Assembly (NCBI RefSeq): GCF_024498175.1
Contig: NZ_CP101823.1
Span: 1,736,001 to 1,800,000 of the forward strand
From: Haloplanus salinarum
GTDB taxonomy: Archaea > Halobacteriota > Halobacteria > Halobacteriales > Haloferacaceae
Reading direction: 5' to 3'
DNA: 64,000 bases
The position numbers and the translations under genes are program-made. Below, in pieces: positions 13,241 to 21,894 of this stretch (position 1 is its first letter; each line of letters begins with the position of its first letter). The notes beneath the pieces were generated by a model. It was not told where the DNA came from, did no database searches, and saw nothing but the letters and a program-made list of their open reading frames with translations.

Positions 13241-13978
13241 CTACAGCAGGGACTCGAAGTCCTTGTGTTTCGTGATCTCGACACCTTCGTCGGTGACGAC
13301 GGCGACGTTGATACCGTTGCCGGAGGCCAGGTCGCGTTCGACCGCGCTCTGGATGCCGTGGGCGGCGACGGACTTCGCCTCGTCGACCGAGAGTTCCTCG
13401 TCGTACTCCTGTTCGAGGACACCGAGAGCGTACTGGCTCCCCGAGCCGGAGACGGCGTAGTCCTCTTCCATCAGTCCACCGAGGGGGTCGAGGCTGTAGA
13501 CGTGGGAACCGTCCTCGTCGACGCCGCCGAGGAGCGGGGAGACGATGAAGAAGGCCCCCGAGCGGAGGAAGTTACTCGTGAGCGTCGAGAGCGCCTCCAT
13601 GCTCATCTCCTTGCCGCGTCGGGTCTCGTAGAGGCTGGCCTCGGAGCGAAGCGAGCTGATGAGCGACTGGGCGGCCGACACCGACCCCGCGATGGTGAGA
13701 GCGGCGTTCGGGTGGATCTGTTCGACCTTCTGGACGTCCTTGCTGGAGACCATCCGGCCGGCGCTCGCGCGCATGTCGGTCGCCATCACGACGCCGTCCT
13801 CGGTCGAGAGGCCGACGGTCGTGGTCCCGGTTTTCATCTCCTTGTCCTCGTCTTCGGCCGCGGCGAGGCGCTGGTCGGTGTCGGTGAACTCGCCGATCTC
13901 GGGGCCGAACACCGGCCGGTCGCCGCCGTCGAGACGCTCCTGTGTCCGTGAAAAGTCCTGATTCGTCGGAGTACGCAT
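13241..13978 (-). CDS. psmB: proteasome beta subunit
   Basis: Catalytic subunit of the 20S proteasome. The 51-residue acidic propeptide ends KEMKTG and is removed to expose Thr52 (mature TTTVG). Counting from that Thr, Asp17 lies in MATD and Lys33 in VQKVEQ, both in the expected places, so the enzyme should be active. The ATG at 13978 follows a TATA box (CATTTATCAG on this strand, 14001-14010) by about 28 bases, which supports a leaderless transcript. A GTG one codon earlier is also open. The alpha subunit is not in the window; Cdc48, a likely unfoldase partner, is at 54-57 kb. Confidence 0.96.
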   Translation of the reverse strand: MRTPTNQDFSRTQERLDGGDRPVFGPEIGEFTDTDQRLAAAEDEDKEMKTGTTTVGLSTEDGVVMATDMRASAGRMVSSKDVQKVEQIHPNAALTIAGSVSAAQSLISSLRSEASLYETRRGKEMSMEALSTLTSNFLRSGAFFIVSPLLGGVDEDGSHVYSLDPLGGLMEEDYAVSGSGSQYALGVLEQEYDEELSVDEAKSVAAHGIQSAVERDLASGNGINVAVVTDEGVEITKHKDFESLL

Positions 13979-14026
13979 CACCTGCCCTTGCGGGGGCGCG
14001 CTGATAAATGCAACCCTTCCCGACGC

Positions 14027-14194
14027 TCACGCGGCGCTCTCGTAGGCACGCCCCACGGCCGACACGATGTCGCCGACCGGCACCGGAACGCCGAGGCGGC
14101 TCGCGAGCAGGGCGACCGGCATCAGGACGATGCCGGCCACGAGGGTCAACTGGTAAACGGTGGACACGCCGGCGCGATACAGTGAGTCGAACAT
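14027..14194 (-). CDS. small membrane protein
   Basis: A 55-residue protein beginning MFDSLYRAG, with one clear hydrophobic helix (VYQLTLVAGIVLMPVALLA) and a short polar tail. The function is unknown. The start is fixed by a TATA box (TTATATACGG on this strand, 14221-14230) centred about 32 bases upstream. The longer ORF starting at 14257 would contain this promoter and is rejected. It is the last minus-strand gene upstream of psmB and may be co-oriented with it but separately transcribed. Confidence 0.7.
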   Translation of the reverse strand: MFDSLYRAGVSTVYQLTLVAGIVLMPVALLASRLGVPVPVGDIVSAVGRAYESAA

Positions 14195-14220
14195 CTGCGT
14201 AGCCGGTGCTGGAGCGGGCG

Positions 14221-14230
14221 CCGTATATAA
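14221..14230 (-). promoter_or_regulatory. TATA box for small membrane protein
   Basis: The strand-specific sequence is TTATATACGG, preceded by GC and a purine-rich BRE-like GGAAA. It decides the start of the downstream 55-residue protein. Confidence 0.65.
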
Positions 14231-14444
14231 GCTTTCCGCCCCATTCGCACGACTCATCCCGACGACGTCGGGTGATTATTCGGATGACGACGACGGCGCC
14301 CCAGGCCGACCGACACCGCCGGACATCCGGGTATTCCGGGGATGCGGTATCCCCGTCTCATCCATAAGTTACGCGTGGGATCGGCGGCACGTACGCGCGG
14401 CGTCGTGGGAAACGCTGATACGTTGGCTCGCCGTACGGCGCGAC

Positions 14445-14885
14445 ATGTCGAACTGGACCGATAGGATCGTCAGCGACCGGATGGCGGTCGACCGGAAGTT
14501 CAGCGATCGGGTCCGTGCCTCGGAGTTCTCGAACCAGGAGTGGGGGTTGATCATGACCGCCGTCGAGTTCGAAATCGAGCATCCGGACGATCCGGAGCGG
14601 GCACGGATCGTCCCCGACACGGAGAACCTCCCGCAGATGATGCCGGAGTTGGAGAAGGTCGGACAGGGTGCGGGTCCCGCCGGCGGCACACCACAGGGGG
14701 ACAGCGGCACCGGCGTCCTCGACGCCGTCCGCGGCGCGCTCGGCCTCGGCGACGACGACGAGGAGGAACGGCTCGACGCCGCCGAGCGACTCGTCGGGGA
14801 GTACGCCGCCGAACTCCAAGCGCGGCTCGAAGACCACGGCAAGTGGACGGAGGTCCGCGAGGCGTACAGCGACGGAACGGCTTAG
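14445..14885 (+). CDS. conserved haloarchaeal hypothetical protein (DUF5799-like)
   Basis: A 146-residue acidic cytosolic protein. The N-terminal half (MSNWTDRIVSDRMAVDR, SEFSNQEWGLIMTAVEFEIE) is helical and, from memory, resembles a haloarchaeal family annotated DUF5799; I cannot verify the number. It continues with a Gly/Pro-rich linker and a C-terminal acidic helix (EERLDAAERLVGEYAAELQA). The stop overlaps the stop of the convergent small gene by two bases. The family's function is unknown. Confidence 0.7.
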   Translation: MSNWTDRIVSDRMAVDRKFSDRVRASEFSNQEWGLIMTAVEFEIEHPDDPERARIVPDTENLPQMMPELEKVGQGAGPAGGTPQGDSGTGVLDAVRGALGLGDDDEEERLDAAERLVGEYAAELQARLEDHGKWTEVREAYSDGTA

Positions 14886-15031
14886 ACCTCGTCGCCGCTG
14901 TGGAACAGCGTCAGCTCCTCGGCCTCGTAGATGTTGATGAGTTCGGTGACGATCTCGTCGTACTCCTCGTCCTCCTGGCGAAGTTCGTCGAGTCGGGCGA
15001 CAGTCTCGTCGTCGAGATGGATCTGTGGCAT
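14882..15031 (-). CDS. small acidic protein, antitoxin/RHH-like
   Basis: A 49-residue protein (MPQIHLDDETVARLDELRQE ... HSGDEV). The N-terminal beta strand followed by two helices resembles a ribbon-helix-helix or DUF7557-like antitoxin fold common in haloarchaea. It is directly downstream of leuB on the minus strand, only 27 bases after leuB, so it may sit on the tail of the ilv-leu transcript, or be transcribed alone. No partner toxin is next to it. Confidence 0.65.
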   Translation of the reverse strand: MPQIHLDDETVARLDELRQEDEEYDEIVTELINIYEAEELTLFHSGDEV

Positions 15032-15058
15032 ACGTTCGGACGAAGGCGGCGAGCTATC

Positions 15059-16045
15059 TTAACCTTCGGGGAGCCGGTCGACGACCGCCGCGGCCACCTC
15101 GTCGGTGGTCGCCGTCCCGCCGAGGTCCGGCGTCCGCGGCCCGTCGGCGAGCGTCGACTCGACGGCCGTCCGCACGTCACGGGCCGCCGCGTCGGCCCCG
15201 AGGAACTCGAGGAGCATCGCGGCCGAGAGGATGGTCGCCGTCGGGTTGGCGATTCCCTCACCCGCGATGTCGGGCGCACAGCCGTGAACGGGTTCGAAGA
15301 TACCCCGCTCGGCCCCGACGTTCGCGCTGGGCAACAGGCCGAGGCCGCCGACGAGGCCGGCGGCCAGATCCGAGAGCATGTCCCCCGCCAGGTTCGGACA
15401 GACGATCACGTCGTACTGCCCGGGATCCATCGCGAGGTGTGTCGCCATCGCGTCCATGTACGCGTCGTCGGCGTCGACGCCGCGTTCGGCGGCCACCTCG
15501 CGTACGGTGTCGACGAAGAGGCCGTCGGTGACGCGCATCACGTTGTTCTTGTGAGCGATCGTGAAGCCGTCCAGCCCGTTCGACTCGACGTACTCACAGG
15601 CGAACTCGGCGAACCGCCGGGATGCGGACTGGGTCACCAGCCGCGTCAGGGTCGAGACGTCCGCCGAGAGACGGTTCTCGATGCCCGCGTAGACCCCCTC
15701 GGTGTTCTCCCGGAGGATCACCAGATCCGTCTCGGGTTGCACGGCGTCGACGCCGGGGTAGGTCCGCGCCGGGCGCACGTTGACGAAGGAGTCGACGGCG
15801 TCCCGCAACGGGAGGATCACGTCCGCCGACGTCTCGCCGGTCGCGCCGAACAGCGTCGCGTCGGCGTCCGTGACCGCCTCCAGGGTCTCCGCGGGTAGCG
15901 GGTCACCCGTCCGCTCGGCGACGGCGTCCCCGGCCTCCACGTGGACGAACTCGACGTCGGCGACGGAATCGAGCACCTCCAGGGCCGCAGGGACGACCTC
16001 GTGACCGATGCCGTCGCCCGGGATCACCGCGACGGTCTCGCTCAT
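15059..16045 (-). CDS. leuB: 3-isopropylmalate dehydrogenase
   Basis: NAD-dependent oxidative decarboxylation of 3-isopropylmalate, the third step of leucine synthesis. It has 328 residues. The N-terminus [19 protein letters not shown] is the dinucleotide-binding start of the isocitrate/isopropylmalate dehydrogenase family. The substrate loop is [11 protein letters not shown] and the catalytic Lys is in [14 protein letters not shown]. The Asp cluster is in [32 protein letters not shown] is the cofactor region. The start overlaps the leuD stop by four bases. It is the last large gene of the ilv-leu cluster. Confidence 0.93.
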   Translation of the reverse strand: MSETVAVIPGDGIGHEVVPAALEVLDSVADVEFVHVEAGDAVAERTGDPLPAETLEAVTDADATLFGATGETSADVILPLRDAVDSFVNVRPARTYPGVDAVQPETDLVILRENTEGVYAGIENRLSADVSTLTRLVTQSASRRFAEFACEYVESNGLDGFTIAHKNNVMRVTDGLFVDTVREVAAERGVDADDAYMDAMATHLAMDPGQYDVIVCPNLAGDMLSDLAAGLVGGLGLLPSANVGAERGIFEPVHGCAPDIAGEGIANPTATILSAAMLLEFLGADAAARDVRTAVESTLADGPRTPDLGGTATTDEVAAAVVDRLPEG

Positions 16046-16674
16046 CGCGACTCGACGTACGGCAGGTCGGCCGCCGTCCCGTCGATGGCGTCCATGTTCG
16101 ACCGGAGCAGGGCAACGGTGTCCCAGATGCCCTGCACCAGCGCACCGCGCATCGCCTCGTCGATGTCGACGTCGACGGTCTTCCCGTCGTAGGTGACCGT
16201 CTCCCCGACCACGTCGAGTTCGATCCCCGCCTCGGGGTTCGCCTCGATGAAGTCCTGTAACTCGGCGACCGTCTCCGGGTCGGTCGTCGCCGCCGGGATA
16301 CCCAGCGACTTGCAGTTGTCCGCGAAGATCTCCGCGAAGGACTCGCCGACGATGGCCTCGACGCCCCAGCGGGCGAGCGCCCGCGGCGCGTGCTCCCGCG
16401 AGGAGCCACAGCCGAAGTTGTCGTTGACGACGAGGACGTTCGCGCCCCGGTACTCGTTGAAGGGGTGGTCGTTGAGTTCGCCGTCGTCGTCACGGCGGGC
16501 GTCGTAGAAGGCGTACTGGTCCATCCCCTCCCAGGTCGTCGTCTTGAGGAACCGTGCGGGGATGATCTGGTCGGTGTCGATGTCGTCGCCGCGGACGGGG
16601 ACGCCCGTCCCGGCGACGCGGCGCACCTTCATCTCCTCGACGCCGACGCCGTCGTCGCCACCGTCGTCACTCAT
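16042..16674 (-). CDS. leuD: 3-isopropylmalate dehydratase small subunit
   Basis: Partner of LeuC in the second step of leucine synthesis (isomerisation of 2- to 3-isopropylmalate). It has 210 residues. [16 protein letters not shown] is the family signature; [15 protein letters not shown] is the swivelling-domain substrate motif. The ATG at 16674 gives an acidic Gly/Asp-rich N-terminal extension of about 14 residues ([14 protein letters not shown]) before the conserved MKVRRVAG; an internal start there cannot be excluded. It overlaps leuC by four bases and leuB by four bases. Confidence 0.93.
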   Translation of the reverse strand: MSDDGGDDGVGVEEMKVRRVAGTGVPVRGDDIDTDQIIPARFLKTTTWEGMDQYAFYDARRDDDGELNDHPFNEYRGANVLVVNDNFGCGSSREHAPRALARWGVEAIVGESFAEIFADNCKSLGIPAATTDPETVAELQDFIEANPEAGIELDVVGETVTYDGKTVDVDIDEAMRGALVQGIWDTVALLRSNMDAIDGTAADLPYVESR

Positions 16675-18092
16675 GCGTCCACCTCCGTCAGGTCGCGCAC
16701 GTCCGTCACTTCCCCCTCGACGGCGGCGGCGGCCACCATCGCGGGGCTCATCAGCACGGTCCGGCCGTCCTTGCTCCCCTGTCGACCCACGTAGTTGCGG
16801 TTCGAGGAGGACGCACACCGCTCGTCGCCCTCCAGGGAGTCGTCGTTCATGGCCAGACACATCGAACAGCCCGCCTCGCGCCAGTCGAAGCCCGCTTCGC
16901 GGAAAGTCTCGTCGACCCCTTCGGCTTCGAGCTTCGATTTCACCGTCTGTGAGCCGGGCACCGCGAGCGCGCGCACGTCGTCGTGGACCTCGCGGCCCTC
17001 GAGGACGGCCGCGGCCTCGCGGAAGTCGCTCACGCGGCCGTTCGTGCATGTGCCGAGGAAGGCCACGTCGATGTCGTAGCCGGCCATCGGCTCGCCGGGT
17101 TCGACGCCCGTGTGGTCCTGGGCGGTGCGGGCGGCCTCGCGTTTCCCCTCCGGCAGATCCGCGGGCGCGGGGACGGGGTCCGAGACGCCGACGGCCTGCC
17201 CGGGGGTCGTTCCCCAAGTGACCATCGGCTCCAGATCGCTCGCGTCGAGGTTGACCACGTCGTCGTACTCGGCGTCGTCGTCGCTCTTGATCGACTCCCA
17301 GTACGCCTTGCGCTCCTCGAAGGCCTCGCCTTCGGGGGCGAACTCGCGGCCCCGCAGGAACTCGTAGGTGGTCTCGTCGGGGTTGATGTAGCCCGCGCGG
17401 GCGCCGCCCTCGATGGACATGTTACACACCGCGAGCCGCTCCTCCATCGAGAGGTCGCGGATCGCCTCGCCGCCGTACTCGTAGACGTAGCCGACGCCGC
17501 CGTCGACGCCGAGTTCGGCGATGATCTTCAGGATCAGGTCCTTCGAGTGGACGCCCGGACCGAGCCGACCGTCGACCTCGACGCGTCGCACGTCGGCCTT
17601 GTCGGCGGCGACACACTGCGAGGCCAGCACGTCTCGGACCTGACTGGTGCCGATGCCGAAGGCGATGGCGCCGAAGGCGCCGTGGGTGGCGGTGTGGGAG
17701 TCGCCACAGACGACGGTCATCCCCGGCTGGGTCAGCCCCAACTCGGGTGCGACGACGTGGGTGATGCCCTGCTTCTCGGAGTCCAGCCCGTAGAACTGGA
17801 TGCCCGATTCGCCGGTGTTTCGCTCCAGTGCGGTGAGCATCCCCTCGGCGGACTCGTCGGCCAGCGGACGCTCGCGACCCTCCGGCCTGGTCGGCACGAT
17901 GTGATCCACCGTGGCGACGTTGCGCTCGGGGTAGGGAACCTCGATGCCCCGCTCCCGGAGCTCCGAGAACGGCTGGGGGCTGGTCACCTCGTGGATGAGG
18001 TGCAGGCCGATGAACAGCTGGTCCTGCCCGTTCGGCAGATCCGCGACCTTGTGTCGGTCCCACACCGTGTCGTACAGCGTACCTTCGCTCAT
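16671..18092 (-). CDS. leuC: 3-isopropylmalate dehydratase large subunit
   Basis: Aconitase-superfamily [4Fe-4S] subunit of isopropylmalate isomerase. It has 473 residues, bacterial-type length. VVCGDSHTATHGAFG carries substrate-binding residues, and the cluster cysteines are in FLGTCTNG and GCSMCLAMN (C-x2-C). MSEGTLYDTVWDRHKV is the typical N-terminus. It lies 63 bases downstream of ilvC and is coupled to leuD. Confidence 0.94.
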   Translation of the reverse strand: MSEGTLYDTVWDRHKVADLPNGQDQLFIGLHLIHEVTSPQPFSELRERGIEVPYPERNVATVDHIVPTRPEGRERPLADESAEGMLTALERNTGESGIQFYGLDSEKQGITHVVAPELGLTQPGMTVVCGDSHTATHGAFGAIAFGIGTSQVRDVLASQCVAADKADVRRVEVDGRLGPGVHSKDLILKIIAELGVDGGVGYVYEYGGEAIRDLSMEERLAVCNMSIEGGARAGYINPDETTYEFLRGREFAPEGEAFEERKAYWESIKSDDDAEYDDVVNLDASDLEPMVTWGTTPGQAVGVSDPVPAPADLPEGKREAARTAQDHTGVEPGEPMAGYDIDVAFLGTCTNGRVSDFREAAAVLEGREVHDDVRALAVPGSQTVKSKLEAEGVDETFREAGFDWREAGCSMCLAMNDDSLEGDERCASSSNRNYVGRQGSKDGRTVLMSPAMVAAAAVEGEVTDVRDLTEVDA

Positions 18093-18155
18093 CGTCGTCG
18101 GATCCTCGTCGGTGTCTCGCGCGTCGACCCACCGGCGACGGCCGTTCCCGTCCGA

Positions 18156-19199
18156 TCAGTCATCGGCCGGGGCCTCTGCCTCCTCCGGGGCCTCCTCGTC
18201 AGCCCAGGAGAACAGCGCGCGCAGTCGGGCGCCGACCTCCTCGATGTCGTGGTTCCGATCGGCCCGGTGGAGCTGGGTGTAGCTCGGGCGGCCGGCCTGG
18301 TTCTCCGCGATCCACTCGCGGGCGAACTCGCCGTTCTGGACCTGCTCCAGCGCCTCGTCCATGTTCTCGCGGACGCCCTCGCCGACGATGTCCGGCCCGA
18401 CCGCGAGGCCGCCGTACTCGGCGGTGTCGGAGACCGAGTTCCACATCTCGGCCATCCCGCCCTCGTACATCAGGTCGACGATCAGCTTCATCTCGTTGAG
18501 ACACTCGAAGTAGGCCATCTCGGGGCTGTAGCCCGCGTCGACGAGCGTCTCGTAGCCCTTCTTGATGAGCGACGTGATGCCGCCACAGAGGACGGCCTGT
18601 TCGCCGAACAGGTCCGTCTCGACCTCCTCCTTAAATGAGGTCTCGACGACGCCGGCGCGGGTACAGCCGATGGCCTGAGCGTACGCGAGCGCCTCCTCCT
18701 TGGCCTCGCCGGTCGTGTTCTGGTAGACGGCGAGGAGGGCGGGCGTGCCCGTATCCTCGACGTAGTTTCGCCGGAGGAGGTGGCCCGGCGTCTTGGGCGC
18801 GATCATCGTCACGTCGACGCCCTCGGGCGGGTGGATCTGGTTGTAGTGGATATTGAACCCGTGGGCGAACTGGAGGGTGTCGCCCTCCTCCAGACCGTCG
18901 CTGATGGCCTCGAACACCGCCGGCTGGACGGTGTCGGGGACGAGCATCGAGACGACGTCCGCCTCCGCGGCGGCGTCGTCCGGGGTCGCCACGCGCAGGC
19001 CGTCGTTCTCGGCCTGCGCCCACGAGTCCGAGGATTTCCGGAGACCGACGACCACGTCGATCCCGCTGTCGTCGAGGTTCTGGGCGTGGGCGTGCCCCTG
19101 GCTGCCGTAGCCGAGGACGGCCACGGTCTTGTCGGCGATTGCGTCCCTGTTCGCGTCGTCGTCGTAGTATACCGGTGTGGTGAACTCTGTTTCGCTCAT
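18156..19199 (-). CDS. ilvC: ketol-acid reductoisomerase (class I)
   Basis: Mg- and NAD(P)H-dependent step common to valine and isoleucine synthesis. It has 347 residues, which fits the short class I enzyme. The Rossmann motif is [15 protein letters not shown], the acidic Mg site is in [16 protein letters not shown], and the second site is in [19 protein letters not shown]. It has an acidic, Ala/Glu-rich tail ([15 protein letters not shown]). It lies four bases after ilvN. Confidence 0.95.
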   Translation of the reverse strand: MSETEFTTPVYYDDDANRDAIADKTVAVLGYGSQGHAHAQNLDDSGIDVVVGLRKSSDSWAQAENDGLRVATPDDAAAEADVVSMLVPDTVQPAVFEAISDGLEEGDTLQFAHGFNIHYNQIHPPEGVDVTMIAPKTPGHLLRRNYVEDTGTPALLAVYQNTTGEAKEEALAYAQAIGCTRAGVVETSFKEEVETDLFGEQAVLCGGITSLIKKGYETLVDAGYSPEMAYFECLNEMKLIVDLMYEGGMAEMWNSVSDTAEYGGLAVGPDIVGEGVRENMDEALEQVQNGEFAREWIAENQAGRPSYTQLHRADRNHDIEEVGARLRALFSWADEEAPEEAEAPADD

Positions 19200-19203
19200 T
19201 GTG

Positions 19204-19794
19204 TTATGTCGTCTTTCGCGTGCCGCGTTCGAGCGCCGCGGTGCCGGTTCGGACGATCTCGTGGATGCCGAACCGCCCGAACGTCTCGACGGCGGCGTCG
19301 ATCTTCTGCTCGCTGCCCGTGATCTCGACCGTCACCGACTCCCGGGAGACGTCGACGGTCTTGCCGTCGTACATCTCCGCCACCGCACCCACCTGGTCGG
19401 GGGCGCTCCCGTCGACCTTGATCAAGGCGAGTTCGCGCCGGATGGCGTCGGGTTCGAGCTCCGTGACGGCGATGACCGGGACGAGCTTCTGGAGTTGCTT
19501 TTTGGCCTGTTCGATGCCCGGTTCGGGCTCGTCGATCTCGAGGGTGATCCGCGCCCGGTCCCCATCGGTGGTCGGACCGACGGTCAGGCTTTCGATGTTG
19601 AACTGCCGCCGGCGGAAGAGCCCGGAGACGTTGGCCAGGACCCCCGGCTCGTGTTTCACGAGCGCCGAGAGGACGGCCCGCCGGCTCTCCGGCTCCGCCT
19701 CCACCTCGGGGTCGATGCGGATGCCCTGGGAGTTGCGCCGTCCGTCCGGCGACTGGCGCTCCTCGGGCGGCGGCCCCTCCAGTCCGCCGCTCAT
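19204..19794 (-). CDS. ilvN: acetolactate synthase small (regulatory) subunit
   Basis: ACT-domain regulatory subunit that activates IlvB and gives feedback control by branched-chain amino acids. It has 196 residues. An N-terminal ACT domain ([20 protein letters not shown], about 45-75) is followed by a second regulatory domain ([17 protein letters not shown]). The first 35 residues form a Pro/Arg/Asp-rich extension. The start overlaps the ilvB stop by four bases, ensuring coupled synthesis. Confidence 0.93.
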   Translation of the reverse strand: MSGGLEGPPPEERQSPDGRRNSQGIRIDPEVEAEPESRRAVLSALVKHEPGVLANVSGLFRRRQFNIESLTVGPTTDGDRARITLEIDEPEPGIEQAKKQLQKLVPVIAVTELEPDAIRRELALIKVDGSAPDQVGAVAEMYDGKTVDVSRESVTVEITGSEQKIDAAVETFGRFGIHEIVRTGTAALERGTRKTT

Positions 19795-21554
19795 AGTTGG
19801 TCCTCCGAGAGGGCGAACTGGTCGTTCGCACCGCCGCTCGGCACCATCGGGTAGACGTTCTCCGCGGGATCGATGTGGAAGTCGATCACCGAGGGCCCGT
19901 CGTAGGAGAGCGCCTCCTCGACGGCGTCGGCCACCTCGTCGTAGTCGTCGACGCGCCAGCCGCGGGCGCCGAAGGCCTCCGCGAGCTTGTCGAACTCCGG
20001 GATCCAGCTGTAGCCGGCGGCCATGTGGCGCCCCTCGAAGAAGGCGTCCTGCCACTGGCGGACCATCCCGATGTACTCGTTGTTCAGGATGGCGACCGTG
20101 ACGTCGAGGTCCTCACGCACCGCGACCGAGAGCTCCTGGACCGTCATCAGGAAGGAGCCGTCGCCGTCGATGCAGACGACTTCCTCGCCGTCGTCGGCGG
20201 CCAGACGGGCGCCGATGGCCGCGGGGAGCCCGTAGCCCATCGTCCCCAGGCCGTGCGAGGAGATCCACTTGCGCGGCTCGCGGAACGTCCAGTACTGGGA
20301 CGCCCACATCTGGTGCTGGCCGACGCCCGAGGTGACGATGGCCTCGTCGCTCGTGGCCTCGTCCAGCGCCTCGACGACGAACTGCGGTTTCAGCGGCTCG
20401 TCGTCCGGCGCCGCGTAGTCCATCGGGTACTCCGACTTCCAGGTCTGGCACTGCTCGCGCCACTCGTCGGCGTCGGGCGCCTCGGACACCGCGTCGTGGA
20501 GCTGTTCGAGGACGCTCCCCGCGTCGCCGATCAGTGGGTAGTCCGCGTGGATGTTCTTGCTGATCTCCGCGGGGTCGATGTCGACGTGGATCACCTCCGC
20601 GTTGGGGGCGAAGGTGTCGATGCCGCCCGTGAGTCGGTCGTCGAAGCGGGTACCCACGGCGATCAGGAGGTCGGTGTGGTTGATCGCCATGTTGGCGTAG
20701 CCGGTGCCGTGCATCCCCGCCCACGACAGACAGAGTTCGTGGTCCTCGGGCATGGTCCCGATGCCGGGCATCGTCGTCACGACCGGAACCTCGTACTCGG
20801 TGGCGAAGGCCCGCGCCTCCTCGCTGGCGCCGGCTTTCGTGACGCCGCCGCCGAACAGGAGGAGCGGCCGGTCGGCCGACTCGATGGCGTTCGCGGCCGT
20901 CTCGACGGCCTCGGGGTCGGCCTCCTCCTGGGGCGTGTACGTCTCCGGCGTCTGTGGCATCCCCGGTTCGCGGTCCGTCTCGTCGTTCGTCACGTCCTTC
21001 GGGAGGTCGACGAGCGTCGGCCCCGGGCGACCGCTACCCGCGAGGGCCACCGCCTCGCCGACGGTGTCGCCGACGGTGTCGGCGTCGCTCGCGAAGTAGT
21101 TGTTCTTCGTGATCGGTGCGGTGATGCCCGTGGTGTCCGTCTCCTGGAAGGCGTCGCTGCCGACCATGGTCTGTGGCACCTGGCCGGTCAACGCCACCAC
21201 GGCGTCGGAGTCCATGTTCGCGTCCGCGATGCCTGTCACGAGGTTGGTCGCGCCGGGCCCCGAGGTGGCCAAACAGACGCCCGGCCGCCCCGACACCACG
21301 TTGTAGGCGTCGGCGGCGTGGGCCGCCCCCTGCTCGTGGGCCATCATCACGTGGTCGATGTCCGACCCCCAGAGGGCGTCGTACACCGGCATGATCGCGC
21401 CGCCCTGCACCCCGAACATGGTCTCGATGCCGGCGTTCTCCAGGGCGCGCACGGTGGACGTCGCGCCGGACGTGACGGTCGTCGGCGCGCCGTCGCCACC
21501 CTTGGCGTCGGTCGTCTCCTCGGTCTCCCGCTGTTTGGTCGTTCGTTCGCTCAT
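19791..21554 (-). CDS. ilvB: acetolactate synthase large (catalytic) subunit
   Basis: Thiamine-diphosphate and FAD-dependent first common step of valine, leucine and isoleucine synthesis. It has 587 residues. The N-terminal TPP-pyrimidine domain shows MFGVQGGAIMPVYDALWG and MAHEQGAAHAADAY (catalytic Glu). The TPP/Mg motif is CIDGDGSFLMTVQELS ... NNEYIGMVRQWQ. An acidic, Thr-rich leader of about 30 residues precedes the enzyme. Upstream is an untranslated leader containing a small overlapping ORF and a palindrome, suggesting the promoter of an ilvBNC-leuCDB transcript. Confidence 0.95.
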   Translation of the reverse strand: MSERTTKQRETEETTDAKGGDGAPTTVTSGATSTVRALENAGIETMFGVQGGAIMPVYDALWGSDIDHVMMAHEQGAAHAADAYNVVSGRPGVCLATSGPGATNLVTGIADANMDSDAVVALTGQVPQTMVGSDAFQETDTTGITAPITKNNYFASDADTVGDTVGEAVALAGSGRPGPTLVDLPKDVTNDETDREPGMPQTPETYTPQEEADPEAVETAANAIESADRPLLLFGGGVTKAGASEEARAFATEYEVPVVTTMPGIGTMPEDHELCLSWAGMHGTGYANMAINHTDLLIAVGTRFDDRLTGGIDTFAPNAEVIHVDIDPAEISKNIHADYPLIGDAGSVLEQLHDAVSEAPDADEWREQCQTWKSEYPMDYAAPDDEPLKPQFVVEALDEATSDEAIVTSGVGQHQMWASQYWTFREPRKWISSHGLGTMGYGLPAAIGARLAADDGEEVVCIDGDGSFLMTVQELSVAVREDLDVTVAILNNEYIGMVRQWQDAFFEGRHMAAGYSWIPEFDKLAEAFGARGWRVDDYDEVADAVEEALSYDGPSVIDFHIDPAENVYPMVPSGGANDQFALSEDQL

Positions 21555-21613
21555 GGTCCTGTCTCGGTCGGTCGGTGACGGTGCCTCCGTCGCTGCCTGT
21601 GTGTGTGGGTCAT
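21551..21613 (-). CDS. putative leader peptide overlapping the ilvB start
   Basis: A 20-residue ORF ([20 protein letters not shown]) whose TGA shares bases with the ilvB ATG (ATGA overlap of four bases). It is rich in Thr, His and Arg, very unlike the acidic proteome, so if translated it is unlikely to be a folded product. Its role could be translational coupling. There is no proof that it is expressed. Confidence 0.35.
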   Translation of the reverse strand: MTHTHRQRRRHRHRPTETGP

Positions 21614-21894
21614 TGGTCGAGTGGCCGTCTGGCTCCCTGTGGACGGTACGTGTGCCGGAGAGGATAGTGGGTGATGAGGGGCTATACAGCCCCTACAATG
21701 GGCTCGACCGGACCGCCGACTCCGCGCTGGCGGCCCCCGGAGGGGCCGGCGCTCGCGGCCTGACTGCGGTCGACGTCGAACCCTCGCATCGTACCCGTTG
21801 GATCCCACTCCGAGCGTATAACGCTTTCCGTCGCGGTCTGTCGGACGGGGGGCCACCCGCCGCTCCACGGGTGGAGCGAGCGGGCGTGGCCCCA
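21555..21894 (-). promoter_or_regulatory. ilvB upstream leader and promoter region
   Basis: A gap of 340 bases between leuA and ilvB, read on the minus strand. A perfect inverted repeat with 7-base arms (AGGGGCT / AGCCCCT) and a 4-base spacer lies at 21677-21694; its centre reads TGTATAG on the minus strand and may itself be the TATA element or an operator over it. A second TATA-like CGTTATACG is at about 21818-21826. From the palindrome to the ATG is over 100 bases, unusually long for a haloarchaeal leader. Confidence 0.45.

Noticed and set aside
16983-18638. Plus-strand ORF opposite leuC
   Set aside because: Antisense shadow; no protein motifs, while leuC cluster cysteines and ilvC motifs lie on the minus strand.
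19797-21578. Plus-strand ORF opposite ilvB (593 codons)
   Set aside because: Antisense shadow of the acetolactate synthase gene.
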